Part shown: positions 31,600 through 42,664 of the stretch, piece by piece
Layout of the letters: each line of letters begins with the position of its first letter
Position numbering within the stretch: the first letter of the stretch is position 1
Assembly: GCA_021234155.1 (NCBI GenBank)
Contig: JAJEKV010000039.1
Span: forward strand, 2,730,001 to 2,794,000
Length of the DNA stretch: 64,000 nucleotides
Source: Isoetes taiwanensis
Taxonomy: Eukaryota; Streptophyta; Lycopodiopsida; Isoetales; Isoetaceae
Reading direction: 5' to 3'
Program-made: the position numbers and the translations under genes
Notes under the pieces: generated by a model
What the model saw: the letters and a program-made list of their open reading frames with translations, nothing else
Databases searched by the model: none
What the model was told of the DNA's origin: nothing

Positions 31600-34500
31600 A
31601 GAAAAGGAGGAAGCGCTTCGGGGAGGGAAGCCATCGGTTCGAAAGTGATCCTCACGGGAGTGAGGACGGGCACCATTATGGTACCGCTTATGAGATCTTG
31701 GCGTGATTGAAGAGCTTGAGGTGTGTTTTGGCCAAGGGCGTGATCGCATCAATAAGAAAGCGAGAGCGCACTATGTCTTCAAGGGCGCTGCGGGCCTCAA
31801 GAAATGTAATCGACATTCCATGAGGAGACAGTCCGAAGGCCAAAGGCACCGAATTAACCGCATTCGGATTGCAAGAAAATATGGGACGCCAGCCGATTTA
31901 AGGAGCTTAGCAAAATGCATTTGAGAGCAGCGCAAAATCCCCGCTTTGAAGATGGACGTATGATCGTGAGGTGGAGGCATTCCCGCAAGAAGATGTCGAG
32001 ACCATGAAGCGCATCCGCGGGCCGCTGCCAACCACGCCATTAGCAATGTAGATCCAATTGGTGGTGTTGTCCGTAGTGGCACCTTCTTCCCAATGTGAGC
32101 GGCTAACAAAACGTGGATCCCACCGAGATCCGGCCGAGATCCGAGGTGGTGTCCACCGCATGACCATCCATGACCTTGGTCCAAAAAGGAAGGCGCCAAA
32201 CCAAGTCGAACTCGGGCGTGGAGGTACGCCCGTGGAAGCATAGGGAGAAGGAACCATGCCCGTGGGCGTTGCCGAGCGGTCTCCCCAATTGATCGACAAG
32301 ATCGTGATCAAGAGCCCGACACCAACGATCCCAAAGAGAAGCAGAGAGCCGAGAGTGGACAAGAGGGCTATCCCATCCCGCGGGGACCGGCTCTTGCTAT
32401 CCAACGAGCTTATAATCGATTGTAACCAGCGAGGTGCTGCATATAAATTTGTGCATAGGGAAGATCCTCTGGATGTCCTAGATACTTCCCGATTTGTTGC
32501 AGCCGCTTCCGGCTTGCCCGAGAGATAAATGATTTGCAAGCTCGTGCATGTACTCGATGAAGAGTTTGGGTCCGAAAGCAGATCCGCAAGATATGGATTG
32601 TTATCCCGAAGCACCCATTGCACGCTGGGGTCACCCCGAAAAAGCCGGGCGCGGCCCATTTCCAAAGTGTTCCCGTATCACCCGGATAGAAATCATGAAA
32701 GATGTAAGCCATGGGCTGAACCACTCAAGGTGAGAAAGTCCGGATCGCACAAAGTGTATGAGATCAAAGACGACAAGGGCACAAAGACAACCCTTTGTCT
32801 TCAATGGAGAGTTCGCCAACCAAGAAAATCTGCGACCGCCGCTGAATATCCATTGTAATATCGGCCGCATGCCACTTCGAAAGGAAGAGGTGGCATCGAA
32901 AGCAACCACATAATCGTGATAGCGGAGGGAACCGGGAAGTCAACAGCATTCTCGCGAAGAATTGCGATGGGCGCCAAGTTTTGCTTGAGCCTCATCGCCA
33001 GATCAATAGCTTGCCGCAAATGTTGTTCGAGATCACGATCCGATTGTCCCTTTCGAAAGCAAAGAAGCGGATCGGTCACTTTACCCGCTTCGGTGAAGGA
33101 TTGACCTCGGGAGGAAGATTTCCGGTGTATTGAGACGGCACGCGCAATCTCCGCCATCCAAGATCTTCAAGCTTCGCGCACCTCGTAGCCGATCTTGAAG
33201 AGAGGTGAGCCGAGAGGTCCGCGGTAGAAAGCCGAGCCGTCAAGGAGGCTAATTTTGAGCGTCCCCGGCTGAAAGATTTTGAACTTGAGTGCTGAAATTT
33301 TCACACGCCTCGAAAGTACAAGGCATTGAGTTTAGCAATATCCAAGGCCCTGGTACTCGTGAGAGCTGCTTTGGACTTGTTGTGCTCCAATAAAGTCTGA
33401 ATTTCTCGACCGAGCCGAGCCTGATCTCATGCGAAGTTGGCTGACTTGAGCTTGTGTACTTTTGAGATCCGCATGAGCCCGTAAGAGAGCTTCATGCTTG
33501 TCTTGAAGTTTGGCCTCCAAAGTTGCAACTTGGGCAAGGGCAGCTGAAGGTCCCGGTGTACCGCATCGAGGCCTCTAGTGCCCGCTGAACCCCGCCATAA
33601 GAGCGCCTTGGGATTCTTGTAACTTGAGAGCAAAGCAGCTTGAGCATCCCGCCGATCTCGATACAACAACCGACGAGGGTGTTGTGGTGGTGGAGCTTGT
33701 CGCTGCCTGGTTTGGGATGTTTGGGAAAAATGGTGTGAAGTGGATGGTGTAGCGGAGGAGGAGACAAAGACATGGGTGTGACTGTGGACATGACCCGAGG
33801 GAAGACGCGGGCGGAAGTGCCAACTTGGTGAGTGATTGGAAGGGAGCCGCCGAGTGGAATTATGAGAATTTGGTGGTGTGGGAGGGAAGTAATGACGGAT
33901 GAGGGCTTGAAAGTGGCCTCCCACGTAAACTTTCGTAAATGGAAGTGGTACCCGGGCGGTCCATTTCTTGGAGAAGACGATAGAACATCATTTGGGGCCA
34001 ATCTATGTGGTGTTTGGAGTGTGTAGCAAAGAGGACCAGGTTATAGAAAGGCTTATTGATATGGGTGTTCTTGATAGAATACCCAAGGAATTTTCGCCAC
34101 GTAAATTTAACAAAGGTTTCGTGGAGGCTTGTCGATATTGGTCGACGATGGACATTGGCATGATAAGGTGTGCACCAAACTCGTGACATCGAGATCCCCA
34201 GATAGCGTACCATGATACACAAGGGGTGTGCAAGGGAATATGAAATACCTCAAAATCAAATGTTGAGTCAACGAAATAGTGGTGCCATCGACCACGCGGG
34301 TGTAACCTTTAACCTTGGCCGTTAACGATGTTGGCGATGAACCGCCTTAACCGGGTCGATTTGGAGCCGGAAGTTCCATTTGAGAGAATTCGTAAAGCTG
34401 GTGTCGTTCAAACTTCTTTATTTGGGCCAACAAGGGCTTCACGGAAAGTGGGCGCCAAGAAGGATACAGATGCAAAAGGGCCGGATCCTTGGGAGCAAAG

Positions 34501-35400
34501 AGCTTGAAGTGTAGAAAATCGTGGGGCAGCCATGGGAATGATGTGCGAATCTAAGAGGGATGCCAAAGGCGGAAGACGAAAGTCGAAAGCACGGAGGACA
34601 AAGGCGCAGAGGAACGAAAAGGTTTGTTTTAGGGCGCACAAACCGAGGGCTAAGAGGTATGAAGAGTGCGAAACTAGAACCGCTGATGGTGCCGTGTGTC
34701 TAAAGATGCCAAGAAGGGTATTGAGAGGCAAAAATTTGGCTAAGTCCCAAAAAAACGTAAGGGAGAAGCAAAAAGAACGGTGAGGATGAGACGGAAAAAG
34801 AAAGATCGGATGTGACAGATGGCAAAGGACACCCATTAATGTTCGATGGGCGTGAAAAGAAGGAATGGTATTCAATGCCGGGTAACTCGGCGGGATATCA
34901 TTAAAAGGAATGTGTCGGAAGGTACCATGGCTAGATATGCGGGCGGGAGAAAAGATTCTCATTTTAGAAACAAATTTTGCATTGCAAACACGCTGGCGAT
35001 TTGTGTGATTGGTCCACGCCGACAAGGAGTTCCTCGGGCTATATAAGACGAACCGAGAGGAACGAAGGCATCCGATGGCGCCGTATGATGGCCGCCGGCT
35101 TGAACGAAGACCGCACGATGCCCACAAACCGTCGAGTGGATCACTTGCAAGATGAATTGTTCGATCTCTGGCGCCGCCACAACCGTGGCATTCGCATGGA
35201 CGGGCCGGTGTGCCGGATGGCTGAACATCCCCACCCAAAGACCAACGGGATGGAGGTGGTTCTCGCGACCTTCGATCCTGAGCGTAACCTTTACCATCTC
35301 CTCAAGATACCTCTCGCCCAACCCGAGTAGGGGGTTTTGCCTCTTAGGACTTAGTAGATAGGGCTCGAGTCCGCTTTTTGTATATAGGGCGCGGCCCATA
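31600..35400 (-). other. Unassigned 3' region of the gypsy element
   Basis: About 3.8 kb follows the integrase. Minus-strand pieces include a Pro/Ser/His-rich stretch (33924-33700), a coiled-coil-like segment (about 33660-33440: EAKLQDKHEALLRAHADLKS, TQAQVSQLRM) and a 252-codon open frame at 31907-32665 whose residues 99-125 (LLSTLGSLLLFGIVGVGLLI) are hydrophobic enough to span a membrane. Overlapping frames at 32410-32724 and 31771-32241 compete with it. Extra ORFs between integrase and 3' LTR are known in plant gypsy lineages (Athila env-like, Tat/Ogre and others); I cannot say which, if any, this is. Confidence 0.45.
34977..35330 (+). CDS. Antisense open frame inside the gypsy 3' region
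   Basis: A 117-codon frame on the strand opposite to gag-pol: MHCKHAGDLCDWSTPTRSSS at its start, NRRVDHLQDELFDLWRRHNR in the middle and EVVLATFDPERNLYHLLKIP near the end. Its composition looks protein-like, more so than the overlapping minus-strand frame. Antisense ORFs 3' of integrase are documented in some Tat-lineage elements. No domain is recognised and chance is a real alternative. Confidence 0.25.
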   Translation: MHCKHAGDLCDWSTPTRSSSGYIRRTERNEGIRWRRMMAAGLNEDRTMPTNRRVDHLQDELFDLWRRHNRGIRMDGPVCRMAEHPHPKTNGMEVVLATFDPERNLYHLLKIPLAQPE

Positions 35401-35479
35401 GCGAAATTAGCCGGCCGCCTTCACATTTTGTAAAAAAATCTCCACTATAATATAATATACCGCCTTTCTAGTCACTTTC

Positions 35480-36700
35480 TGTGGTGTTTGCTTCTTGAAC
35501 TGTCTCTGTGTGTTGATGTTCACTTTCTGTGTGATGAAATGCTTTGAGACGAAAACCATTAACCAATGTAGGTAATGGAGTGCCATCTAACTCAGCTAGT
35601 TGGAAAACACTTGGTCTAACCACTTGAACAATTTGATAAGGGCCAAGCCAACGAAACTTGAGTTTACCCGGAAAATTTTTGTACCTGAATCATAAAGAAG
35701 AACCAAATCTCCTTCTTTGAATGTTTTTGTCTTCAAACGCTTGTCATGTAAAGATTTTTGCAATCGTTGTCCATGAAGAACACGAATATAAGCATCCCTT
35801 CAAGTTCATCCAACTGTTCTAATTGATAGACCCGCTTCTTTGAGTGCAAAGCAGATGGATTATGAGCAAAGAGCTTGCTTGAAAACGGAGTGTTGGAAGG
35901 ATGTATTCAAACCAAGATGAGAGCTTCCCACCATAAACCAATTTAAAAGGAGGTGACCAAGAGCAATCTTGAAACAAGTATTGTAGGCCCAAAGAACAAG
36001 AGAGGGAAGTTTTGTCCGCCAATCAGGCGGGAAGCGCCACAAATTTTCTTGAGAATGGTGACCGTGAGTTTTGTTGGTGCTTTCGCCAACCCATTGCCTT
36101 GAGGATAGTAAGGTGTGCTCTTGTGATGATGTATCGAGATAATCCGCCGCCTCCTTGATAGTATGATTGATGAAATGAACACCACGGTCACCGACCAGCC
36201 CGGTAAGGGCAGCCAATCACGCGATAATTTGTTGATAGAGGACTCTAGCCGTGCTTTGCGCAGTTGTTGTCTGGAAGTGCACAAGCTTCCGCCCATTTGG
36301 TGGCGAGTCGCGAGAACCGAAATGTATCGCACGAGTGTGCCGCCAAGGAGGATCTATAGGTCCCACAAAGTCCATTCCCCATTTGCCGGGCGGGAAGTGG
36401 CGTGGCGACCGGGCGCCAAGGGAAGAGCCCGCCACGGGCCGGGCGCCCCACCACCCGGCAAGCGCCACACGTATGGGCGCGGCATGAGCATCTTTGAAGA
36501 GCGTGGGCCAATAATACCCGGCTAGAAGGATTTTATGCGTGCCGTGGTGTCACCATGAAAATGACCACCACCGAGCCCTTGATGAGCTTCTCGAACAATG
36601 TCCGAACTTCATGAGGTAGAACACAAATACGAAGGATGGTGTCCTTACCCTTTTGTAGAGATGTCCGGCAACCATGGTGTAGTCACGGACCTCTGAGAAA
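35480..36700 (-). pseudogene. Gypsy integrase, frameshifted
   Basis: Pieces in order on the minus strand: PHWFHDFQRYLLTGALP and YTMVAGHLYKR (36855-36650), the lead-in to the zinc-binding domain; a His/Cys stretch around 36590-36480 (EAHQGLGGGHFHG in one frame, CGACR in another); PPGKWGMDFVGPIDPP (about 36400), the first catalytic Asp region; LVGDRGVHFINHTIKEAADY (about 36190), the second Asp; YYPQGNGLAKAPTKLT (about 36100), in place of YYPQANGQAE. The end carries TKTFKEGDLVLLYDS and, in a neighbouring frame, WLGPYQIVQVVRP (about 35720-35600), the GPY/F module of Ty3/gypsy integrases. No chromodomain was seen. Frameshifts rule out function. Confidence 0.85.
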
Positions 36701-36849
36701 TTGATGGCGACGGATTGTCGCTGGGTGAGAGAGCGCCTCGCCTTCGGTGGAAGAGCACCCGTGAGGAGGTACCGCTGAAAATCATGGAACCAATGTGGTG
36801 TTGCCGTGACTAAAAAAGTTGAGCATCGTGAAAGGCGCCCCCGAGACCC

Positions 36850-37330
36850 CGCCATGGATCATCTGTGGTGGATGCGAAAGATAATCCGAATAACATGAGA
36901 TTTGCCCGACCTTTATGAACGATTTCAAAAAGGAGCAAATTCTTGGAGAAGAAGGACCCAACGAGCAATGCGCCCGTGGGGGCGGGACTTGTTGATCAAA
37001 TAGAGGAGTGCGGTGGTCCACAAAGAACTTGATTTGACTGCCCAAAAGGTAATGACGGAAGCGCTGGACACGTAAAATGAGACCCAAAGCTTCACGCCCG
37101 CGGGCGTAATAGTTGCGCGCCGCCAGGCGAGTTTTCGGCCGGCATAGCGATTTGGTTTGTCGCTTACAGCGATCATATTCTTGAGAAAGAACAGCCCAAT
37201 AGCAAACGCCGACATCGACATGAACGTGAAAGGGCTTGTCCCATTGAGGAGGAACAAGAACCGGTGCCCGAGTAAGCAAAAGCTTCACCGTTGAGCAAAA
37301 TTCCCGGAATTCCAAGCCCGTGGATTCGCC
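36850..37330 (-). pseudogene. Gypsy RNase H domain
   Basis: Within a frame at 36782-37525: PVLVPPQWDKPFHVHVDVG, where the first Asp of RNase H is kept, then LAARNYYARGREALGLILRV and RFRHYLLGSQIKFFVDHRTP, the YS..E.E.LAI....W..YL.G..F...TDH.PL pattern of the RT-associated RNase H family. Upstream (to 37525) the RT connection region is out of phase. Confidence 0.85.
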
Positions 37331-37599
37331 ACCCGTGAGTTTATGAATGGATCCGCAATGGCCGTCCGACCCAGTATGAAGGTGGAGTAATAATTGACCT
37401 TTCCCAGAAAGAGCCGTGTCTCCTTGATATTGGCCGGTGCTTGAGCCTTGAGCACAATAATCGATTTTTGGCGTGATCGCAGGTGATTCCTCGCTTTGTC
37501 GACAACATGGCCCAATGAACAACACCGTGACGACGCAAAAGGTGCATTTCTCAGATTGAGACTAATGCCGACTCATCACATTTCCTCGAAGACGAGTTC

Positions 37600-38110
37600 C
37601 AATTTATCCAAATGGTCACCATGGAACTCAGAGGGCGTAGAAGTCATCTTGAAAAATTTGCAAGAAGGGATTTTCCTTCATGAAATCATGAAAAACGAGA
37701 GCATGATGCGTTGAAACGTTGAAGGAGAGTTGGATAATCCAAAAGGAACCACCTTTGTAGGCAAAAAGTGCCCCACCCGGTGGTGAAAGTGGTCTTGAGT
37801 TGATCGTAGTCCTTGATGGAGATTTGATTGTAGCCGAAAAACCATCCATAAAGGAGTACATTTCATGTCCGACCACTTCTTCCGCAACTTGGTCCGGTGG
37901 AAGGAAGTGGAAAATGATCACGCCTCCGGCCCCGATTGAGTTCCCGATAGTCCACACAGACGCGGATCTTACCATTGTGCTTAAGGACAATGACTATGGG
38001 GCTCACCCATTCGTAATGTTTGACCTCATAGATCAAAAACCCGCAGAAAGGAGTTTGTCAATTTCCGCCTTGACGCGATCACTTAATTAGGGTTGAGCTC
38101 AGATCGCCGC
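37600..38110 (-). pseudogene. Gypsy reverse transcriptase domain
   Basis: In order: AEIDKLLSAGF (about 38070), HYEWVSPIVIVLKHNGKIRV and CVDYRELN (about 38015-37935), GHEMYSFMDGFSGYNQ (about 37870-37830, the first Asp of the palm), KTTFTT.WGTF, VPFGLSNSPSTFQRIM (about 37740-37690) and LQIFQDDFYAL (about 37660-37630), where the YVDD box reads FQDD. The motifs are spread over at least three frames. Confidence 0.88.
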
Positions 38111-38639
38111 TGCTACAATCGGGTCGCGGCATCGATTTGGTAGGAATGGTGAGTTCCCCCCAAGCTTTTTTGATTCCCCAAGATCTTTGTAACTCCGTGC
38201 TAAAATGTGTTTGAATTTTTGAACAAAATTGACGGCCCCATTACGATAAGGAGCCTAAGATTTGCAGCAATGCGACAGGTTGATTGTTGCCAACGCCCAC
38301 AATCTCGACTTCGAGTCTGAATATGGGTATTACTTCAATATCCCGGACAATGTGCGTGGAGGTTGGAGCATAACCGATCGTGGCACTTTATGTGGGTGAA
38401 AAGAGAGGTTGCTCGGCCATCTAGCGTTGGTTGCTTCATGACAAAGCGTGGTACATCAACAGGAGTTGCGGTGAGGTCGAAGATCCTGAAAAGTGATCAA
38501 CGCGTTGGATTCGATTGCAAGGAGCCGTAGGGGTCAAGCAAGGCAGCCACGGCCCCCTCGATCAAGAGTCATTTCTCCCCAAGGATCAAGATATTCGGGT
38601 AGGATGACGAGGCATCCTCGCAGTGGAGCCCGAACTTGA

Positions 38640-39200
38640 TAAATATTCGAGCTTCTTCAGAATGCGGTCCGAGAGAGAGGGTTCCGCATTGTCAACGAAA
38701 TGATCCCGCCTGCTTGCAAGTCCATGGTGGCATTGAGATGACCATCAAGTTGATGACTAACCGTCCGCGGCCCAAGAATGGATACTCTTTGCCCGGCGGA
38801 GAAAAGGTCTCCTACCAAAGATTTCATATAGTCACCGGATCTTCGCCAGACTTTCCAAACTCCAAATTCCATGGGAAAGCGGAGATCACCAATGTTGATG
38901 TGAAGAATAGGTGTGGACGCCTTGAGGTCTCGTGGATATGGCCATTAGCCAATTTGATGTCATATGGGGCACCTAAAGAGTTGTGTGATGCCCATTTGTT
39001 TGCGGAGTTTATCCGTGATGAGATTTACCGCGCTTACCTCCATCGATTTGAACATGGTTGACTTGCGATTTCCCACCGGGCATGGACCGTGGGTGTAGAG
39101 GTAGCCACAGCCCCAACTAAAACGGTTGGGAGTGGTAACCGGTCCTTGAGAGCAGGACATGAGTTTTAAAATGGCTGCCAAGCTTAAAGGAATTTTGATC
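38640..39200 (-). pseudogene. Gypsy protease region, degenerate
   Basis: Reads SMEVSAVNLITDKLRKQMGI at about 39090-39030, which fits a retropepsin active-site segment (D.GS.VN.I...L...G) whose catalytic DSG/DTG triplet has been lost. A following frame gives PILHINIGDLRFPMEFGVW and SILGPRTVSHQLDG. Assigned by position between gag and RT. Confidence 0.5.
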
Positions 39201-39299
39201 TTGGCGAGCTCCTCTTGGAGTTCGAGAGGTACATGAGAAAAGGATCCGCCGGTTCCACCGGGTGCGGGAGTGGCGTGGAAGCAAAGAACTTTTTGAGTA

Positions 39300-41367
39300 A
39301 GTCAACCCTACCGCAATATTGGGATATGTCCGAGAGCGTGGAGGTTGAGATGTTGAGGGGGTATCTTGTCTTTGTTGAGCTCTAGTGGTGGCATGAACAT
39401 TTGCCAATGTGCGGCCTTCAAAGCATTTTGCATGAGATTCAAAATGCTTTGGCTAACTTTGGGCATGACATTTGGCATGAGCTTTTCCAAGTCGCAAAGT
39501 GAACCTTTTTTTCGCCCTCATGAGGAATGGTGTCAACCGCAAAAGGCGTGGCGGCGCCCTTCCTCGAATAATAGTCAAGGGACGTGATGCCTTGGTCTCC
39601 GGCGTGAAACTAAACCAACCCAATTTGACTACCGGACCGGAGGATTAAGTGCCCGAAAAATTTCCTCTTGGGCTTGTTGATCCAGCTGAGGTTGATTTGT
39701 CGGAGCTGGTTGATAGCGTGATTGCCGAGGCGCTTTGGTGGCTTTAAGAACCGGTCGCGGGCCTTGTTTGCCATTAGCGAGCCGAGTTGGTAAGCCGTGA
39801 GGCGGACCGATGTGGTCCGACGATTTGTGCCGTGAAGCCGCACTCAACTTGTGGAAGTTGAGGACATGCCGGTGGTGGTATGGCCCCATTCTGACCGGTG
39901 ATAACACCGAGCTTTAGAAGGATCAAAAGGAGGACGTTGGGTGGATCCCCGTGGTTGGTCCCAAGGCGATAGAGTTGCGCGGGCTGCACCAAGAGGTGGT
40001 GCCGATAGTGCGATTGTTGCCGAGGTGTGGTTTGCACTTTGATAAACCATTTTGTTGCGAACGGTGTGTGGGATGAGTGCGAAAGTGCACTCTTCCGTGG
40101 CATGATTGCACATGTTGCATCGCTTGCAATGAGGCGGCCATTGGTGGAGTTGCACCTCATTGGCCAAATGGCCTTGGTATTTGCAAATATGGCACCGATT
40201 TGACTCATACTGTGGATTAGCGTGTTGAGGCTGAACAACCGCTTGTGGAACCATGACAGTGGTATGAACGGGGAGCTCTTGAAGAGCCACGCCTCGAGGA
40301 AACATTGACTGAGTGATTGATTAAGAATCGATAGCCCCGCTCCAAAGTTTTGGACGCAGTATTCACCATGAGTCGAATAGCGGGAGGAAGTCCTTGGAGA
40401 AACCGCACCAAAATCTGCTCGTAGGGTACTCCTTGAGCTTACTTAGCGTAATGTGAAGTCGATCCGCAAAATCCCGCAGACTCGCGGGCTCTTGTTGAAG
40501 TTCATTGAGTTGCTTGAGATGAAGTTGATCATCATCCGTGGTCCCGTAATGAGACGTAAAAGCGCATATTTCGACCAGGGCTTTGTTTCCAATGGCTTTT
40601 GTTGGACATGAGCCATTGATGAGGAGAGCCACGCAGGTGGTAGAAAAGATGTGGAATTTCAGTTGAGGTTGCGCGTGACCATTTAGGACAGCTAGAGCCT
40701 CAAATTCTTCCATGTGGGCCGGAGCACTTTGGTCTAACGGTTTGCCTTTCGTGTTGCCAAAGGTGGGATAAGTCGGTTTGAGTCCGAAAGGTAGATGTGA
40801 AAGTGTTTGGGCTGACAGAACAAAGATAGTGAGGATATTGAGGTTGAGGTGGATGTGGCATTGTGCCCGGCGGACCCCGGGAAGAAGGGTGACCGCGTTG
40901 AGAAACCGGAGTAGCCGGAGCATTGGTGTTGAGATCCAGCAAGGTTGTAAACAGGAAGAGCAAGTGGGAAACGAGGGAAAGGATATTCCCGGTAGGCGCA
41001 GCGCAAAGAGACATGTGGATAGCCGTGGTTCACCCGGGAGATGATGGTTGCGGGCGAAGAGGCGTATGGCCCAAGAATGATGGATGTAGGCATGTTCAGG
41101 GGGTGTGAAAGTACGCTGAGAAGGTTGAGCTTGATAAGGCTCCCCGATAGTGATGAGGAGACCGAGGTTGTGAGCAATGTTTGCACGCTTTGGGGCGGGA
41201 ACTGGACGAGATCGACACGGGGTGGGTGGCGCGGATTGAGCCCTAGACCAAGATGGCCTCTATGTCATAAGCAGATCCATACATGTCGCGGTCAGCTTCC
41301 CGACGCCGATGGCGCCCAAGCGAGGCCGCTCGAGAAAGGAGTTCTTCCGGGCGTGAAATTACCATGA
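39300..41367 (-). pseudogene. Gypsy Gag, frameshifted
   Basis: A likely start is the ATG at 41367 (MVISRPEELLSRAASLGRHR). The capsid-like core lies at 40720-40440 (AFTSHYGTTDDDQLHLKQLN, ELQQEPASLRDFADRLHITL). It continues in another frame at about 40410 (MVRFLQGLPPAIRLMVNTAS). Zinc-knuckle-like cysteines follow at 40200-40090 (CHICKYQGHLANE; CKRCNMCNHATEECTF). A Met-rich segment at 39490-39310 (MEKLMPNVMPKVSQSILNLM) leads toward the protease. Multiple frameshifts. Confidence 0.8.
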
Positions 41368-41417
41368 TATGGCTAATAAGAAAGTAGATAAAAATCGCAC
41401 TTCTGCAATGGCGATGT

Positions 41418-41995
41418 TGTTTGGGGTCCGGGTTCGAACTCGAAGATACCTCCGTGGAGGACCCGTGGATCTAACTGTGAGAGTCCGGGGACTATGTCAC
41501 GCTGGATTTGCAAGAAGAGAAGAAAAAAAGAAGAAAAACAGTAACAACCGAGAGAAAGATGATAAGCTTCCTTGATATCAATGATGAAAATACATGAGCT
41601 CTCGCAAGAGAGAGAAAACCGAAAGGAGACAAGACTCAAAACTCATCTAAAAAACTTATGAGCTAACTTACTCATATATATAGTACAATGGCCTTGGGCC
41701 CAATATAGACACTCCGATCGATCTCGGCCAACTCCCCGAAGGAGGCCCCGATTTGGTGAATGTTGGCGGTGCCTCTGAAGTGCCTAGAATCACGCCGACG
41801 CCGACGCAGGTGACGGGCCGCCACTTGTCCGAAAGCGGGCGCTTTTGTTGACAGCCACGTGCTTTGACCAAGGGGTCCGCCGCTTGGTCTTCGTGGAGCC
41901 TTGATGTCCGACCCGCGGGTCGATCGAGGATCCTTGAGCTTGACCGGGTCTGTCAGATGATGAATAGTCCCGCACTGTGAGGCACAGGACTAACA
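41418..41995 (-). repeat. Gypsy 5' LTR
   Basis: 578 bp; see the 3' LTR. On the minus strand the interior begins directly after 41418 with CATCGCCATTGCAGAAG, which I cannot match to a common tRNA primer. Confidence 0.92.
41674..41681 (-). promoter_or_regulatory. TATA box of the 5' LTR
   Basis: TATATATA at the position equivalent to 31249-31256 in the other LTR; would drive the element's genomic transcript. Confidence 0.5.
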
Positions 41996-42536
41996 CGCTG
42001 CTAGGTTATTGTAGGGTTTACGCATGGAGGTCGAAGTTTTATTCAGCTTGCACTTGAGACATGGCCGAAGCCGCAGCTGAAAACAAGAAGCAATAGAAAC
42101 CGATTTAAATGGGGTTTGATTTACCGAGGCGTGCTTTCCTACCGCTGCCTCCGGAGGGCGCCAATGCCTCCCTTCCCTAACCCGATTTTCCTATCCGACC
42201 GCTGAATTCTCCATTCGTAACTTGCTTCGAAAGCAAAAAAAAATTCAAGATCCGCCCGGAGAACATATCAAACCGCAAAGTGTTCTGGGCAATGACCGTA
42301 GAAACCCAAGTGTTTTGTCGTCGCAAGAGAAAGGCTCCATCGGAGATTTGACTTCGCCATATTGTCCAAACAAAAAATGATCGTAGGGACCAAGTTACAA
42401 TAAATATTTTTGCAAAGAAAAGAAACACGAACCCTCTACATGGCAGTATTCTGCACCATCCGCTAAGGCCAATTCACTACGAACGTGTTGGACATGAGCT
42501 ACTTTGGCGCTTCCGGGAGCAGGGGTGGTCTTCACT
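41996..42536. other. Host sequence right of the gypsy element
   Basis: 42465-42534 (GGCCAATTCACTACGA, ACTACTTTGGCGC-like, GGTGGTCTTC) matches a segment of the 828-bp unit. The rest (42000-42460) is not recognised; A-rich runs occur at 42234-42244. Confidence 0.5.
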
Positions 42537-42664
42537 GTTTATTAATACTTCTATTGTCACATGTCTTTATAGAAGTAGGAAAGAATACTTGATTCTCTAC
42601 ATCTCGTATGCTTCCATGTCACATGTCTTTATAGTAGTAGGACAGAGTACTTTATTTGCTAAGG
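42537..42664 (+). repeat. Single 157-bp satellite unit
   Basis: TTAATACTTCTATTGTCACA to TTTATTTGCTAAGGCA matches the unit at 23380-23500 nearly base for base and runs straight into the next minisatellite array. Confidence 0.9.

Larger units (their letters stand above)
30990..41995 (-). mobile_element. Ty3/gypsy LTR retrotransposon, 11.0 kb, decayed
   Basis: Two direct LTRs (30990-31572 and 41418-41995) enclose gag, protease, RT, RNase H and integrase in gypsy order on the minus strand. The 5-bp flanks are CGTTG (30985-30989) and CGCTG (41996-42000), a probable target duplication with one change. Each LTR starts TG and ends CA when read in plus-strand coordinates. The coding region is interrupted by many frameshifts, so the copy is not autonomous. 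It inserted into sequence related to the satellite block. About 3.9 kb between the integrase end and the 3' LTR has no standard domain. The region is markedly more GC-rich than the flanks. Confidence 0.93.

Noticed and set aside
31907-32665. Envelope protein in the gypsy element
   Set aside because: One hydrophobic segment in one of three overlapping frames of a decayed region is not evidence for an envelope; kept only as an observation.
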